Assembly (NCBI GenBank): GCA_963971305.1
Contig: CAXARO010001773.1
Span: 64,501 to 128,500, forward strand
Direction: 5' to 3'
DNA: 64,000 nucleotides
Origin: Arcuatula senhousia
Taxonomy: Eukaryota; Mollusca; Bivalvia; Mytilida; Mytilidae
Of the stretch, positions 1-9,276 are shown piece by piece. Every line of letters begins with the position of its first letter. Within the stretch, counting starts at the first letter, position 1. The notes below the pieces were generated by a model, which ran no database searches, was not told where the DNA came from, and saw nothing but the letters and a program-made list of their open reading frames with translations. Position numbers and translations under genes: made by a program.

Positions 1-1303
1 ATGGTACACCTAACTCAAAAACGGCTTTGTCTAGAGACTTGCGGTTTTTTGCATTGGCTCGCCCGTCAAAAATTACTGCCCCTACGGGGCCGATTTTTCA
101 ATTTGGTGACGATAAGAGTACGGGAACAGGCCCAAATGAGCACAAATTGATATCTGCAAAGTGGTCAACATGGCAACCGTAACCCCAACCCTTCCAAAAA
201 TATTTTTTTCGAGTTTTTCATCCAAAAACTTAATACGAATCACTCATCGGTTTTCTTCCCTGACCTCCCTGTTTCTTGATAAAAAATTCTGTAGAAAAAT
301 ACGCGAAAAACACATTTTTTAAGAAAAAAAGGGTTAGGGTTAGGGTTAGGGTTAAGGGTTAGGGTTAGGGTCAGTTTTATGGTCAGGGTTAGGGTTAGGG
401 TTAAGGGTTAGGGTTAGGGTTAGGGTTAGGGTTAGGTAATTAGGGGTAACCCTTATCTGCACATTCCGCCAACGGTAAACCGTCTTGGTTGCGTATGAAT
501 AAAGGGTTAGTGTCAGGGTTAAGGGTTAGGGTTAGCCGGAACTTCTTTTTGAAAATTTTGATTACAAACTTTACATGCTAATATCTCAGTCATTTCTTAA
601 CCGATTTCAACGATCAAAATCGCGTTGGAAAGTATTTTTAATAAGCTTTTCAACTAAATGGAGCGGATGAGCATAGACGCTCGGATTGATTACAAAAAGA
701 AAGAAAATAAAAATCTACTTACCCCAATCTTTTACAGAAACGGCCTTCGTCTTTCTTGTTTGTCATAATCGTCTTGTCTTGTAAATGTTCTGTAACAAAA
801 AGGGGTAAAACGTATGAGTTATTTGCACATCCAACACTTTCGCATGAAAAAATACGAAATTCAGGATCAATAGTTCAGGATCAATTTTGACGAAAAGGAC
901 ATTAAACCGCCCTTCGATCCCCACAAAGTCAATCGTGAATCGTTATGACAGGATAAGGTAGTCAACAACAATATCTACGCTGTGTAAAAGTTTCATGAAG
1001 ATCCATCGAGTGGTTTCAGAGTTGCGGTCGATAAGAGCTGTCCTTGGTCAACCATGGCTCATCTCCAACTTTAGCCTATAGAAGCCCCGATATCTATCTA
1101 AGCAATGTTAAACATGAATTTTACACATCTGTGTTAAGTCACAAAGATCGTGTAAAAGTTTCATAAAGATCCCACGACAGGTGTAGAAGTAATAGCAGCT
1201 TAAAAGGCTGTCATCATGTTTTGAAGTGACCACGTCATTTCATATTCATTGTATCATTTTTGTGCGCAGGAATGCCAGTAACAAAAAGTATGCGCGTGGA
1301 CTT

Positions 1304-1335
<32 letters not shown>

Positions 1336-2004
1336 AATTAGCTACTGATTTTTTTTCTTCCTTTTGCCTTCTCTTTCCTTCTTTTTTTTTCTCTTTGTCC
1401 CTTTTTTGTGTTCGTTTTTTTTTTCTCGGATTTTTTGCACATATTCGTCGTGCGCCCCGCCTGTAAATAACTGGTTCACTGTCTCAGCTACACGTTTGTT
1501 TTCAGTCAGGCTATTGTTTTTTGATCAAACAGGCTTTGTATTTGCGGTTTTTGTCGAATTCTGTCGCCAATTCGTTGGTATTTTTCCGATCTAGAAGCTA
1601 CAAGGACCCGAATGGTAAAAAAATCGCCTACATTGAGAGGAAAATCTTGTTCCTAGAAAAAAATTCCAGTCTCGCTTGTGCTCAACCGACGTACAATCCC
1701 TTTACTGTGTCCGACAGATCACGATTTGTGCCGTTTAACACATTTTACAGAACCGGGCTACCTATCGCCGATCAAAAGTTATGATGCCTCAAACTTGCAT
1801 CACTTTCAGGTCCGAGTCTAGACATTGTACAAGTTAGCAATGTTCAATGAGGTAGGAAAAAGCTTACTTACCGTGTACATTTCTTTACCTAAACTAGGTC
1901 TGGAGAATGAACAATTAGCTTTACAATCATGGTTCAATTTTTAAAATCGGTCAAGAGATGACCGAGATACAAGCACTTAAAGTTAACAATTAACCTTTGC
2001 CGTT
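1..2004 (+). repeat. Repeat unit 1 (lacks first 10 bp; haplotype B)
   Basis: Full length would be 2014 bp; the window begins 10 bp inside it. Main TTAGGG block 331-436 (106 bp) and poly-T 1305-1334 (30). Haplotype B: one G is missing at about 889 (TTTTGACG instead of TTTTGGACG), and C replaces G at 941. The 115-bp segment is present. Confidence 0.96.
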
Positions 2005-2091
2005 TTGCATGCCCATGGTACACCTAACTCAAAAACGGCTTTGTCTAGAGACTTGCGGTTTTTTGCATTGGCTCGCCCGTCAAAAATTACT

Positions 2092-2104
2092 GCCCCTACG
2101 GGGC
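2092..2104. other. GC-rich hairpin GCCCC-TAC-GGGGC (in every unit)
   Basis: A perfect 5-bp stem with a 3-nt loop, in otherwise A/T-rich surroundings. The only substitution seen among the units (unit 27, 52157) falls in the loop. No T-run follows it, so it is not a bacterial-style terminator. Confidence 0.6.
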
Positions 2105-2193
2105 CGATTTTTCAATTTGGTGACGATAAGAGTACGGGAACAGGCCCAAATGAGCACAAATTGATATCTGCAAAGTGGTCAACATGGCAACCG

Positions 2194-2207
2194 TAACCCC
2201 AACCCTT
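2194..2207 (-). repeat. Short degenerate C-strand telomere-like patch
   Basis: TAACCCCAACCCTT reads as about two degenerate CCCTAA repeats on the + strand, so its G-rich strand is on -. It lies 137 bp before the main TTAGGG block and points the opposite way. It is short enough to be chance. Confidence 0.45.
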
Positions 2208-2344
2208 CCAAAAATATTTTTTTCGAGTTTTTCATCCAAAAACTTAATACGAATCACTCATCGGTTTTCTTCCCTGACCTCCCTGTTTCTTGATAAAAAA
2301 TTCTGTAGAAAAATACGCGAAAAACACATTTTTTAAGAAAAAAA

Positions 2345-2450
2345 GGGTTAGGGTTAGGGTTAGGGTTAAGGGTTAGGGTTAGGGTCAGTTTTATGGTCAG
2401 GGTTAGGGTTAGGGTTAAGGGTTAGGGTTAGGGTTAGGGTTAGGGTTAGG
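2345..2450 (+). repeat. Main interstitial TTAGGG block (unit 2 copy)
   Basis: A run of mostly perfect TTAGGG hexamers with two TTAAGGG expansions and one fixed interruption (GGTCAGTTTTATGGTCAGGG). The order of perfect and imperfect repeats is the same in every unit, apart from the TTAGAG variant and the +2 bp of unit 19. The last stretch, after the second TTAAGGG, has five hexamers in most units and four in units 7-9, 11, 12 and 14-16. TTAGGG is the canonical telomere repeat of many eukaryotes. More than four GGG runs with 3-nt loops make this strand able in principle to form G-quadruplexes. Confidence 0.93.
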
Positions 2451-2455
2451 TAATT

Positions 2456-2469
2456 AGGGGTAACCCTTA
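2456..2469. other. G-to-C strand switch after the TTAGGG block
   Basis: AGGGGTAACCCTTA: the G-rich repeat is followed at once by one C-strand repeat (TAACCCT). The centre forms a 4-bp inverted repeat, GGGT-A-ACCC. The form recalls a telomere-to-telomere junction, but with only about one repeat on the C-rich side. Confidence 0.6.
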
Positions 2470-2482
2470 TCTGCACATTCCG

Positions 2483-2502
2483 CCAACGGTAAACCGTCTT
2501 GG
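2483..2502. other. Imperfect hairpin between the two TTAGGG blocks
   Basis: CCAACGG and CCG-TC-TTGG can pair around a TAAA loop with a 2-nt bulge. Inside it, ACGGT-AA-ACCGT is a perfect 5-bp inverted repeat. No variation was seen at this site in the array. Confidence 0.45.
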
Positions 2503-2517
2503 TTGCGTATGAATAAA

Positions 2518-2549
2518 GGGTTAGTGTCAGGGTTAAGGGTTAGGGTTAG
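2518..2549 (+). repeat. Second, degenerate TTAGGG block
   Basis: GGGTTAGTGTCAGGGTTAAG and the following GGTTAGGGTTAG, in the same orientation as the main block and 67 bp after it. It contains GTCAGGG and TTAAGGG variants like those of the main block, so it may be a degraded partial copy of it. An AATAAA hexamer (2512-2517) directly precedes it; there is no evidence that it acts as a poly(A) signal. Confidence 0.85.
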
Positions 2550-2580
2550 CCGGAACTTCTTTTTGAAAATTTTGATTACA

Positions 2581-2621
2581 AACTTTACATGCTAATATCT
2601 CAGTCATTTCTTAACCGATTT
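2581..2621 (+). repeat. Left arm of a 41-bp imperfect inverted repeat
   Basis: Begins AACTTTACATGCTAATATCT and ends CTTAACCGATTT. It matches the reverse complement of 3958-3998 at 34 of 41 positions by hand alignment, best in the inner 26 bp (23 of 26). Similarity continues weakly for another 9 bp outward. Confidence 0.75.
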
Positions 2622-2873
2622 CAACGATCAAAATCGCGTTGGAAAGTATTTTTAATAAGCTTTTCAACTAAATGGAGCGGATGAGCATAGACGCTCGGAT
2701 TGATTACAAAAAGAAAGAAAATAAAAATCTACTTACCCCAATCTTTTACAGAAACGGCCTTCGTCTTTCTTGTTTGTCATAATCGTCTTGTCTTGTAAAT
2801 GTTCTGTAACAAAAAGGGGTAAAACGTATGAGTTATTTGCACATCCAACACTTTCGCATGAAAAAATACGAAA

Positions 2874-2899
2874 TTCAGGATCAATAGTTCAGGATCAAT
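2874..2899 (+). repeat. 12-bp direct repeat TTCAGGATCAAT x2
   Basis: Two perfect copies separated by AG. The haplotype B 1-bp deletion lies directly downstream, in the TTTTGGACG that follows. Confidence 0.8.
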
Positions 2900-2996
2900 T
2901 TTGGACGAAAAGGACATTAAACCGCCCTTCGATCCCCACAAAGTCAATCGTGAATGGTTATGACAGGATAAGGTAGTCAACAACAATATCTACGCT

Positions 2997-3187
2997 GTGT
3001 AAAAGTTTCATGAAGATCCATCGAGTGGTTTCAGAGTTGCGGTCGATAAGAGCTGTCCTTGGTCAACCATGGCTCATCTCCAACTTTAGCCTATAGAAGC
3101 CCCGATATCTATCTAAGCAATGTTAAACATGAATTTTACACATCTGTGTTAAGTCACAAAGATCGTGTAAAAGTTTCATAAAGATCC
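2997..3187 (+). repeat. 23-bp motif repeated at 168-bp offset
   Basis: GTGTAAAAGTTTCATGAAGA (TCC follows) at 2997-3019 recurs at 3165-3187 with one change (G to A). Both copies are followed about 35-40 bp later by GCTGTC after poorly matching sequence. This suggests an old internal duplication of about 65 bp. Confidence 0.7.
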
Positions 3188-3319
3188 CACGACAGGTGTA
3201 GAAGTAATAGCAGCTTAAAAGGCTGTCATCATGTTTTGAAGTGACCACGTCATTTCATATTCATTGTATCATTTTTGTGCGCAGGAATGCCAGTAACAAA
3301 AAGTATGCGCGTGGACTTG

Positions 3320-3450
3320 TTTTTTTTTTTTTTTTTTTTTTTTTTTTTGAATTAGCTACTGATTTTTTTTCTTCCTTTTGCCTTCTCTTTCCTTCTTTTT
3401 TTTTCTCTTTGTCCCTTTTTTGTGTTCGTTTTTTTTTTCTCGGATTTTTT
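3320..3450 (+). repeat. Poly-T and pyrimidine-rich tract
   Basis: T29, a short mixed spacer, then T8, CTTCC/CTTTCC stretches, T9, T6, T10 and T6: about 130 bp that are almost all pyrimidine on +. The first run varies from 21 to 31 among units (22 in units 7 and 16, 21 in unit 9, 27-31 elsewhere). Translation of this tract gives Phe-rich or Lys-rich frames that are not genes. Read on -, the first run could be the poly(A) tail of an old retroposed sequence, but I found no matching target-site duplication. Confidence 0.9.
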
Positions 3451-3618
3451 GCACATATTCGTCGTGCGCCCCGCCTGTAAATAACTGGTTCACTGTCTCA
3501 GCTACACGTTTGTTTTCAGTCAGGCTATTGTTTTTTGATCAAACAGGCTTTGTATTTGCGGTTTTTGTCGAATTCTGTCGCCAATTCGTTGGTATTTTTC
3601 CGATCTAGAAGCTACAAG

Positions 3619-3733
3619 GACCCGAATGGTAAAAAAATCGCCTACATTGAGAGGAAAATCTTGTTCCTAGAAAAAAATTCCAGTCTCGCTTGTGCTCAAC
3701 CGACGTACAATCCCTTTACTGTGTCCGACAGAT
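3619..3733 (+). other. 115-bp presence/absence segment
   Basis: Present in all complete units except 4, 6, 30 and 32, where CTACAAG joins directly to CACGATT. There is no microhomology at the breakpoints. When present, it lies within an 87-codon frame (3535-3798) that has no ATG. When absent, the frame shifts (115 is not a multiple of 3). This supports a non-coding reading. Confidence 0.9.
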
Positions 3734-3835
3734 CACGATTTGTGCCGTTTAACACATTTTACAGAACCGGGCTACCTATCGCCGATCAAAAGTTATGATG
3801 CCTCAAACTTGCATCACTTTCAGGTCCGAGTCTAG

Positions 3836-3857
3836 ACATTGTACAAGTTAGCAATGT
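3836..3857. other. Small hairpin ACATTG...CAATGT
   Basis: A perfect 6-bp stem around a 10-nt loop, present in every unit. No role can be assigned. Confidence 0.4.
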
Positions 3858-3957
3858 TCAATGAGGTAGGAAAAAGCTTACTTACCGTGTACATTTCTTT
3901 ACCTAAACTAGGTCTGGAGAATGAACAATTAGCTTTACAATCATGGTTCAATTTTTA

Positions 3958-3998
3958 AAATCGGTCAAGAGATGACCGAGATACAAGCACTTAAAGTT
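3958..3998 (-). repeat. Right arm of the 41-bp imperfect inverted repeat
   Basis: Begins AAATCGGTCAAGAGATGACC and ends CACTTAAAGTT. With the left arm it encloses 1,418 bp that include the poly-T tract and the 115-bp segment. The telomeric blocks lie outside. I see no clear target-site duplication at the outer ends. Confidence 0.75.
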
Positions 3999-4018
3999 AA
4001 CAATTAACCTTTGCCGTT

Positions 4019-5331
4019 TTGCATGCCCATGGTACACCTAACTCAAAAACGGCTTTGTCTAGAGACTTGCGGTTTTTTGCATTGGCTCGCCCGTCAAAAA
4101 TTACTGCCCCTACGGGGCCGATTTTTCAATTTGGTGACGATAAGAGTACGGGAACAGGCCCAAATGAGCACAAATTGATATCTGCAAAGTGGTCAACATG
4201 GCAACCGTAACCCCAACCCTTCCAAAAATATTTTTTTCGAGTTTTTCATCCAAAAACTTAATACGAATCACTCATCGGTTTTCTTCCCTGACCTCCCTGT
4301 TTCTTGATAAAAAATTCTGTAGAAAAATACGCGAAAAACACATTTTTTAAGAAAAAAAGGGTTAGGGTTAGGGTTAGGGTTAAGGGTTAGGGTTAGGGTC
4401 AGTTTTATGGTCAGGGTTAGGGTTAGGGTTAAGGGTTAGGGTTAGGGTTAGGGTTAGGGTTAGGTAATTAGGGGTAACCCTTATCTGCACATTCCGCCAA
4501 CGGTAAACCGTCTTGGTTGCGTATGAATAAAGGGTTAGTGTCAGGGTTAAGGGTTAGGGTTAGCCGGAACTTCTTTTTGAAAATTTTGATTACAAACTTT
4601 ACATGCTAATATCTCAGTCATTTCTTAACCGATTTCAACGATCAAAATCGCGTTGGAAAGTATTTTTAATAAGCTTTTCAACTAAATGGAGCGGATGAGC
4701 ATAGACGCTCGGATTGATTACAAAAAGAAAGAAAATAAAAATCTACTTACCCCAATCTTTTACAGAAACGGCCTTCGTCTTTCTTGTTTGTCATAATCGT
4801 CTTGTCTTGTAAATGTTCTGTAACAAAAAGGGGTAAAACGTATGAGTTATTTGCACATCCAACACTTTCGCATGAAAAAATACGAAATTCAGGATCAATA
4901 GTTCAGGATCAATTTTGACGAAAAGGACATTAAACCGCCCTTCGATCCCCACAAAGTCAATCGTGAATCGTTATGACAGGATAAGGTAGTCAACAACAAT
5001 ATCTACGCTGTGTAAAAGTTTCATGAAGATCCATCGAGTGGTTTCAGAGTTGCGGTCGATAAGAGCTGTCCTTGGTCAACCATGGCTCATCTCCAACTTT
5101 AGCCTATAGAAGCCCCGATATCTATCTAAGCAATGTTAAACATGAATTTTACACATCTGTGTTAAGTCACAAAGATCGTGTAAAAGTTTCATAAAGATCC
5201 CACGACAGGTGTAGAAGTAATAGCAGCTTAAAAGGCTGTCATCATGTTTTGAAGTGACCACGTCATTTCATATTCATTGTATCATTTTTGTGCGCAGGAA
5301 TGCCAGTAACAAAAAGTATGCGCGTGGACTT

Positions 5332-5363
<32 letters not shown>

Positions 5364-6032
5364 AATTAGCTACTGATTTTTTTTCTTCCTTTTGCCTTCT
5401 CTTTCCTTCTTTTTTTTTCTCTTTGTCCCTTTTTTGTGTTCGTTTTTTTTTTCTCGGATTTTTTGCACATATTCGTCGTGCGCCCCGCCTGTAAATAACT
5501 GGTTCACTGTCTCAGCTACACGTTTGTTTTCAGTCAGGCTATTGTTTTTTGATCAAACAGGCTTTGTATTTGCGGTTTTTGTCGAATTCTGTCGCCAATT
5601 CGTTGGTATTTTTCCGATCTAGAAGCTACAAGGACCCGAATGGTAAAAAAATCGCCTACATTGAGAGGAAAATCTTGTTCCTAGAAAAAAATTCCAGTCT
5701 CGCTTGTGCTCAACCGACGTACAATCCCTTTACTGTGTCCGACAGATCACGATTTGTGCCGTTTAACACATTTTACAGAACCGGGCTACCTATCGCCGAT
5801 CAAAAGTTATGATGCCTCAAACTTGCATCACTTTCAGGTCCGAGTCTAGACATTGTACAAGTTAGCAATGTTCAATGAGGTAGGAAAAAGCTTACTTACC
5901 GTGTACATTTCTTTACCTAAACTAGGTCTGGAGAATGAACAATTAGCTTTACAATCATGGTTCAATTTTTAAAATCGGTCAAGAGATGACCGAGATACAA
6001 GCACTTAAAGTTAACAATTAACCTTTGCCGTT
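4019..6032 (+). repeat. Repeat unit 3 (haplotype B)
   Basis: 2014 bp. Main TTAGGG block 4359-4464, poly-T 5333-5362 (30). Carries both haplotype B marks: the missing G at about 4917 and C at 4969. First half of a 3,913-bp dimer with unit 4. Confidence 0.97.
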
Positions 6033-7931
6033 TTGCATGCCCATGGTACACCTAACTCAAAAACGGCTTTGTCTAGAGACTTGCGGTTTTTTGCATTGGC
6101 TCGCCCGTCAAAAATTACTGCCCCTACGGGGCCGATTTTTCAATTTGGTGACGATAAGAGTACGGGAACAGGCCCAAATGAGCACAAATTGATATCTGCA
6201 AAGTGGTCAACATGGCAACCGTAACCCCAACCCTTCCAAAAATATTTTTTTCGAGTTTTTCATCCAAAAACTTAATACGAATCACTCATCGGTTTTCTTC
6301 CCTGACCTCCCTGTTTCTTGATAAAAAATTCTGTAGAAAAATACGCGAAAAACACATTTTTTAAGAAAAAAAGGGTTAGGGTTAGGGTTAGGGTTAAGGG
6401 TTAGGGTTAGGGTCAGTTTTATGGTCAGGGTTAGGGTTAGGGTTAAGGGTTAGGGTTAGGGTTAGGGTTAGGGTTAGGTAATTAGGGGTAACCCTTATCT
6501 GCACATTCCGCCAACGGTAAACCGTCTTGGTTGCGTATGAATAAAGGGTTAGTGTCAGGGTTAAGGGTTAGGGTTAGCCGGAACTTCTTTTTGAAAATTT
6601 TGATTACAAACTTTACATGCTAATATCTCAGTCATTTCTTAACCGATTTCAACGATCAAAATCGCGTTGGAAAGTATTTTTAATAAGCTTTTCAACTAAA
6701 TGGAGCGGATGAGCATAGACGCTCGGATTGATTACAAAAAGAAAGAAAATAAAAATCTACTTACCCCAATCTTTTACAGAAACGGCCTTCGTCTTTCTTG
6801 TTTGTCATAATCGTCTTGTCTTGTAAATGTTCTGTAACAAAAAGGGGTAAAACGTATGAGTTATTTGCACATCCAACACTTTCGCATGAAAAAATACGAA
6901 ATTCAGGATCAATAGTTCAGGATCAATTTTGGACGAAAAGGACATTAAACCGCCCTTCGATCCCCACAAAGTCAATCGTGAATGGTTATGACAGGATAAG
7001 GTAGTCAACAACAATATCTACGCTGTGTAAAAGTTTCATGAAGATCCATCGAGTGGTTTCAGAGTTGCGGTCGATAAGAGCTGTCCTTGGTCAACCATGG
7101 CTCATCTCCAACTTTAGCCTATAGAAGCCCCGATATCTATCTAAGCAATGTTAAACATGAATTTTACACATCTGTGTTAAGTCACAAAGATCGTGTAAAA
7201 GTTTCATAAAGATCCCACGACAGGTGTAGAAGTAATAGCAGCTTAAAAGGCTGTCATCATGTTTTGAAGTGACCACGTCATTTCATATTCATTGTATCAT
7301 TTTTGTGCGCAGGAATGCCAGTAACAAAAAGTATGCGCGTGGACTTGTTTTTTTTTTTTTTTTTTTTTTTTTTTTTGAATTAGCTACTGATTTTTTTTCT
7401 TCCTTTTGCCTTCTCTTTCCTTCTTTTTTTTTCTCTTTGTCCCTTTTTTGTGTTCGTTTTTTTTTTCTCGGATTTTTTGCACATATTCGTCGTGCGCCCC
7501 GCCTGTAAATAACTGGTTCACTGTCTCAGCTACACGTTTGTTTTCAGTCAGGCTATTGTTTTTTGATCAAACAGGCTTTGTATTTGCGGTTTTTGTCGAA
7601 TTCTGTCGCCAATTCGTTGGTATTTTTCCGATCTAGAAGCTACAAGCACGATTTGTGCCGTTTAACACATTTTACAGAACCGGGCTACCTATCGCCGATC
7701 AAAAGTTATGATGCCTCAAACTTGCATCACTTTCAGGTCCGAGTCTAGACATTGTACAAGTTAGCAATGTTCAATGAGGTAGGAAAAAGCTTACTTACCG
7801 TGTACATTTCTTTACCTAAACTAGGTCTGGAGAATGAACAATTAGCTTTACAATCATGGTTCAATTTTTAAAATCGGTCAAGAGATGACCGAGATACAAG
7901 CACTTAAAGTTAACAATTAACCTTTGCCGTT
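6033..7931 (+). repeat. Repeat unit 4 (haplotype A, 115-bp deletion)
   Basis: 1899 bp. Main TTAGGG block 6373-6478, poly-T 7348-7376 (29). The 115-bp segment is missing, with the junction at 7646/7647 (CTACAAG joined to CACGATT). Second half of the 3,913-bp dimer 4019-7931. Confidence 0.97.
7646..7647 (+). other. 115-bp deletion junction, unit 4
   Basis: CTACAAG|CACGATT. Same junction, to the base, as in units 6, 30 and 32. Confidence 0.93.
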
Positions 7932-9244
7932 TTGCATGCCCATGGTACACCTAACTCAAAAACGGCTTTGTCTAGAGACTTGCGGTTTTTTGCATTGGCT
8001 CGCCCGTCAAAAATTACTGCCCCTACGGGGCCGATTTTTCAATTTGGTGACGATAAGAGTACGGGAACAGGCCCAAATGAGCACAAATTGATATCTGCAA
8101 AGTGGTCAACATGGCAACCGTAACCCCAACCCTTCCAAAAATATTTTTTTCGAGTTTTTCATCCAAAAACTTAATACGAATCACTCATCGGTTTTCTTCC
8201 CTGACCTCCCTGTTTCTTGATAAAAAATTCTGTAGAAAAATACGCGAAAAACACATTTTTTAAGAAAAAAAGGGTTAGGGTTAGGGTTAGGGTTAAGGGT
8301 TAGGGTTAGGGTCAGTTTTATGGTCAGGGTTAGGGTTAGGGTTAAGGGTTAGGGTTAGGGTTAGGGTTAGGGTTAGGTAATTAGGGGTAACCCTTATCTG
8401 CACATTCCGCCAACGGTAAACCGTCTTGGTTGCGTATGAATAAAGGGTTAGTGTCAGGGTTAAGGGTTAGGGTTAGCCGGAACTTCTTTTTGAAAATTTT
8501 GATTACAAACTTTACATGCTAATATCTCAGTCATTTCTTAACCGATTTCAACGATCAAAATCGCGTTGGAAAGTATTTTTAATAAGCTTTTCAACTAAAT
8601 GGAGCGGATGAGCATAGACGCTCGGATTGATTACAAAAAGAAAGAAAATAAAAATCTACTTACCCCAATCTTTTACAGAAACGGCCTTCGTCTTTCTTGT
8701 TTGTCATAATCGTCTTGTCTTGTAAATGTTCTGTAACAAAAAGGGGTAAAACGTATGAGTTATTTGCACATCCAACACTTTCGCATGAAAAAATACGAAA
8801 TTCAGGATCAATAGTTCAGGATCAATTTTGACGAAAAGGACATTAAACCGCCCTTCGATCCCCACAAAGTCAATCGTGAATCGTTATGACAGGATAAGGT
8901 AGTCAACAACAATATCTACGCTGTGTAAAAGTTTCATGAAGATCCATCGAGTGGTTTCAGAGTTGCGGTCGATAAGAGCTGTCCTTGGTCAACCATGGCT
9001 CATCTCCAACTTTAGCCTATAGAAGCCCCGATATCTATCTAAGCAATGTTAAACATGAATTTTACACATCTGTGTTAAGTCACAAAGATCGTGTAAAAGT
9101 TTCATAAAGATCCCACGACAGGTGTAGAAGTAATAGCAGCTTAAAAGGCTGTCATCATGTTTTGAAGTGACCACGTCATTTCATATTCATTGTATCATTT
9201 TTGTGCGCAGGAATGCCAGTAACAAAAAGTATGCGCGTGGACTT

Positions 9245-9276
<32 letters not shown>

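Larger units (their letters stand above)
2622..3319. other. Unit body with no recognisable gene
   Basis: Unique within the unit apart from two small repeats: a 12-bp direct repeat TTCAGGATCAAT at 2874-2885 and 2888-2899, and a 23-bp motif repeated at 168-bp offset (2997-3019 and 3165-3187). An open frame without ATG runs to 2976 on + (68 codons from a TTG at 2770), and an overlapping one lies on - (2986-2777). Both are broken in haplotype B units by the lost G, which argues against function. No tRNA, 5S rRNA or snRNA signature was recognised. Confidence 0.6.
2005..4018 (+). repeat. Repeat unit 2 (reference consensus, haplotype A)
   Basis: 2014 bp. Used here as the reference because it carries the commonest state at every variable site I tracked. 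Main TTAGGG block 2345-2450, second block 2518-2549, poly-T 3320-3348 (29), 115-bp segment 3619-3733. Units 17, 18, 28 and 31 have the same length and the same state at all tracked sites. Confidence 0.97.

Noticed and set aside
1260..1784. Phe-rich and mixed frames across the poly-T region (65-87 codons) that recur in every unit
   Set aside because: They start with TTG or GTG, encode long Phe runs from poly-T, and shift with homopolymer length or with the 115-bp deletion. They are by-products of the pyrimidine tract.
2092..2104. Rho-independent terminator
   Set aside because: The stem is only 5 bp, no T-run follows, and the setting looks eukaryotic.
2770..2986. Overlapping 68- and 69-codon frames on opposite strands
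   Set aside because: Neither has an ATG start, both are broken by the haplotype B deletion, and no family was recognised.
3320..3348. Poly(A) tail of a recent minus-strand retroposon
   Set aside because: No target-site duplication, and no SINE or LINE sequence was recognised beside it.
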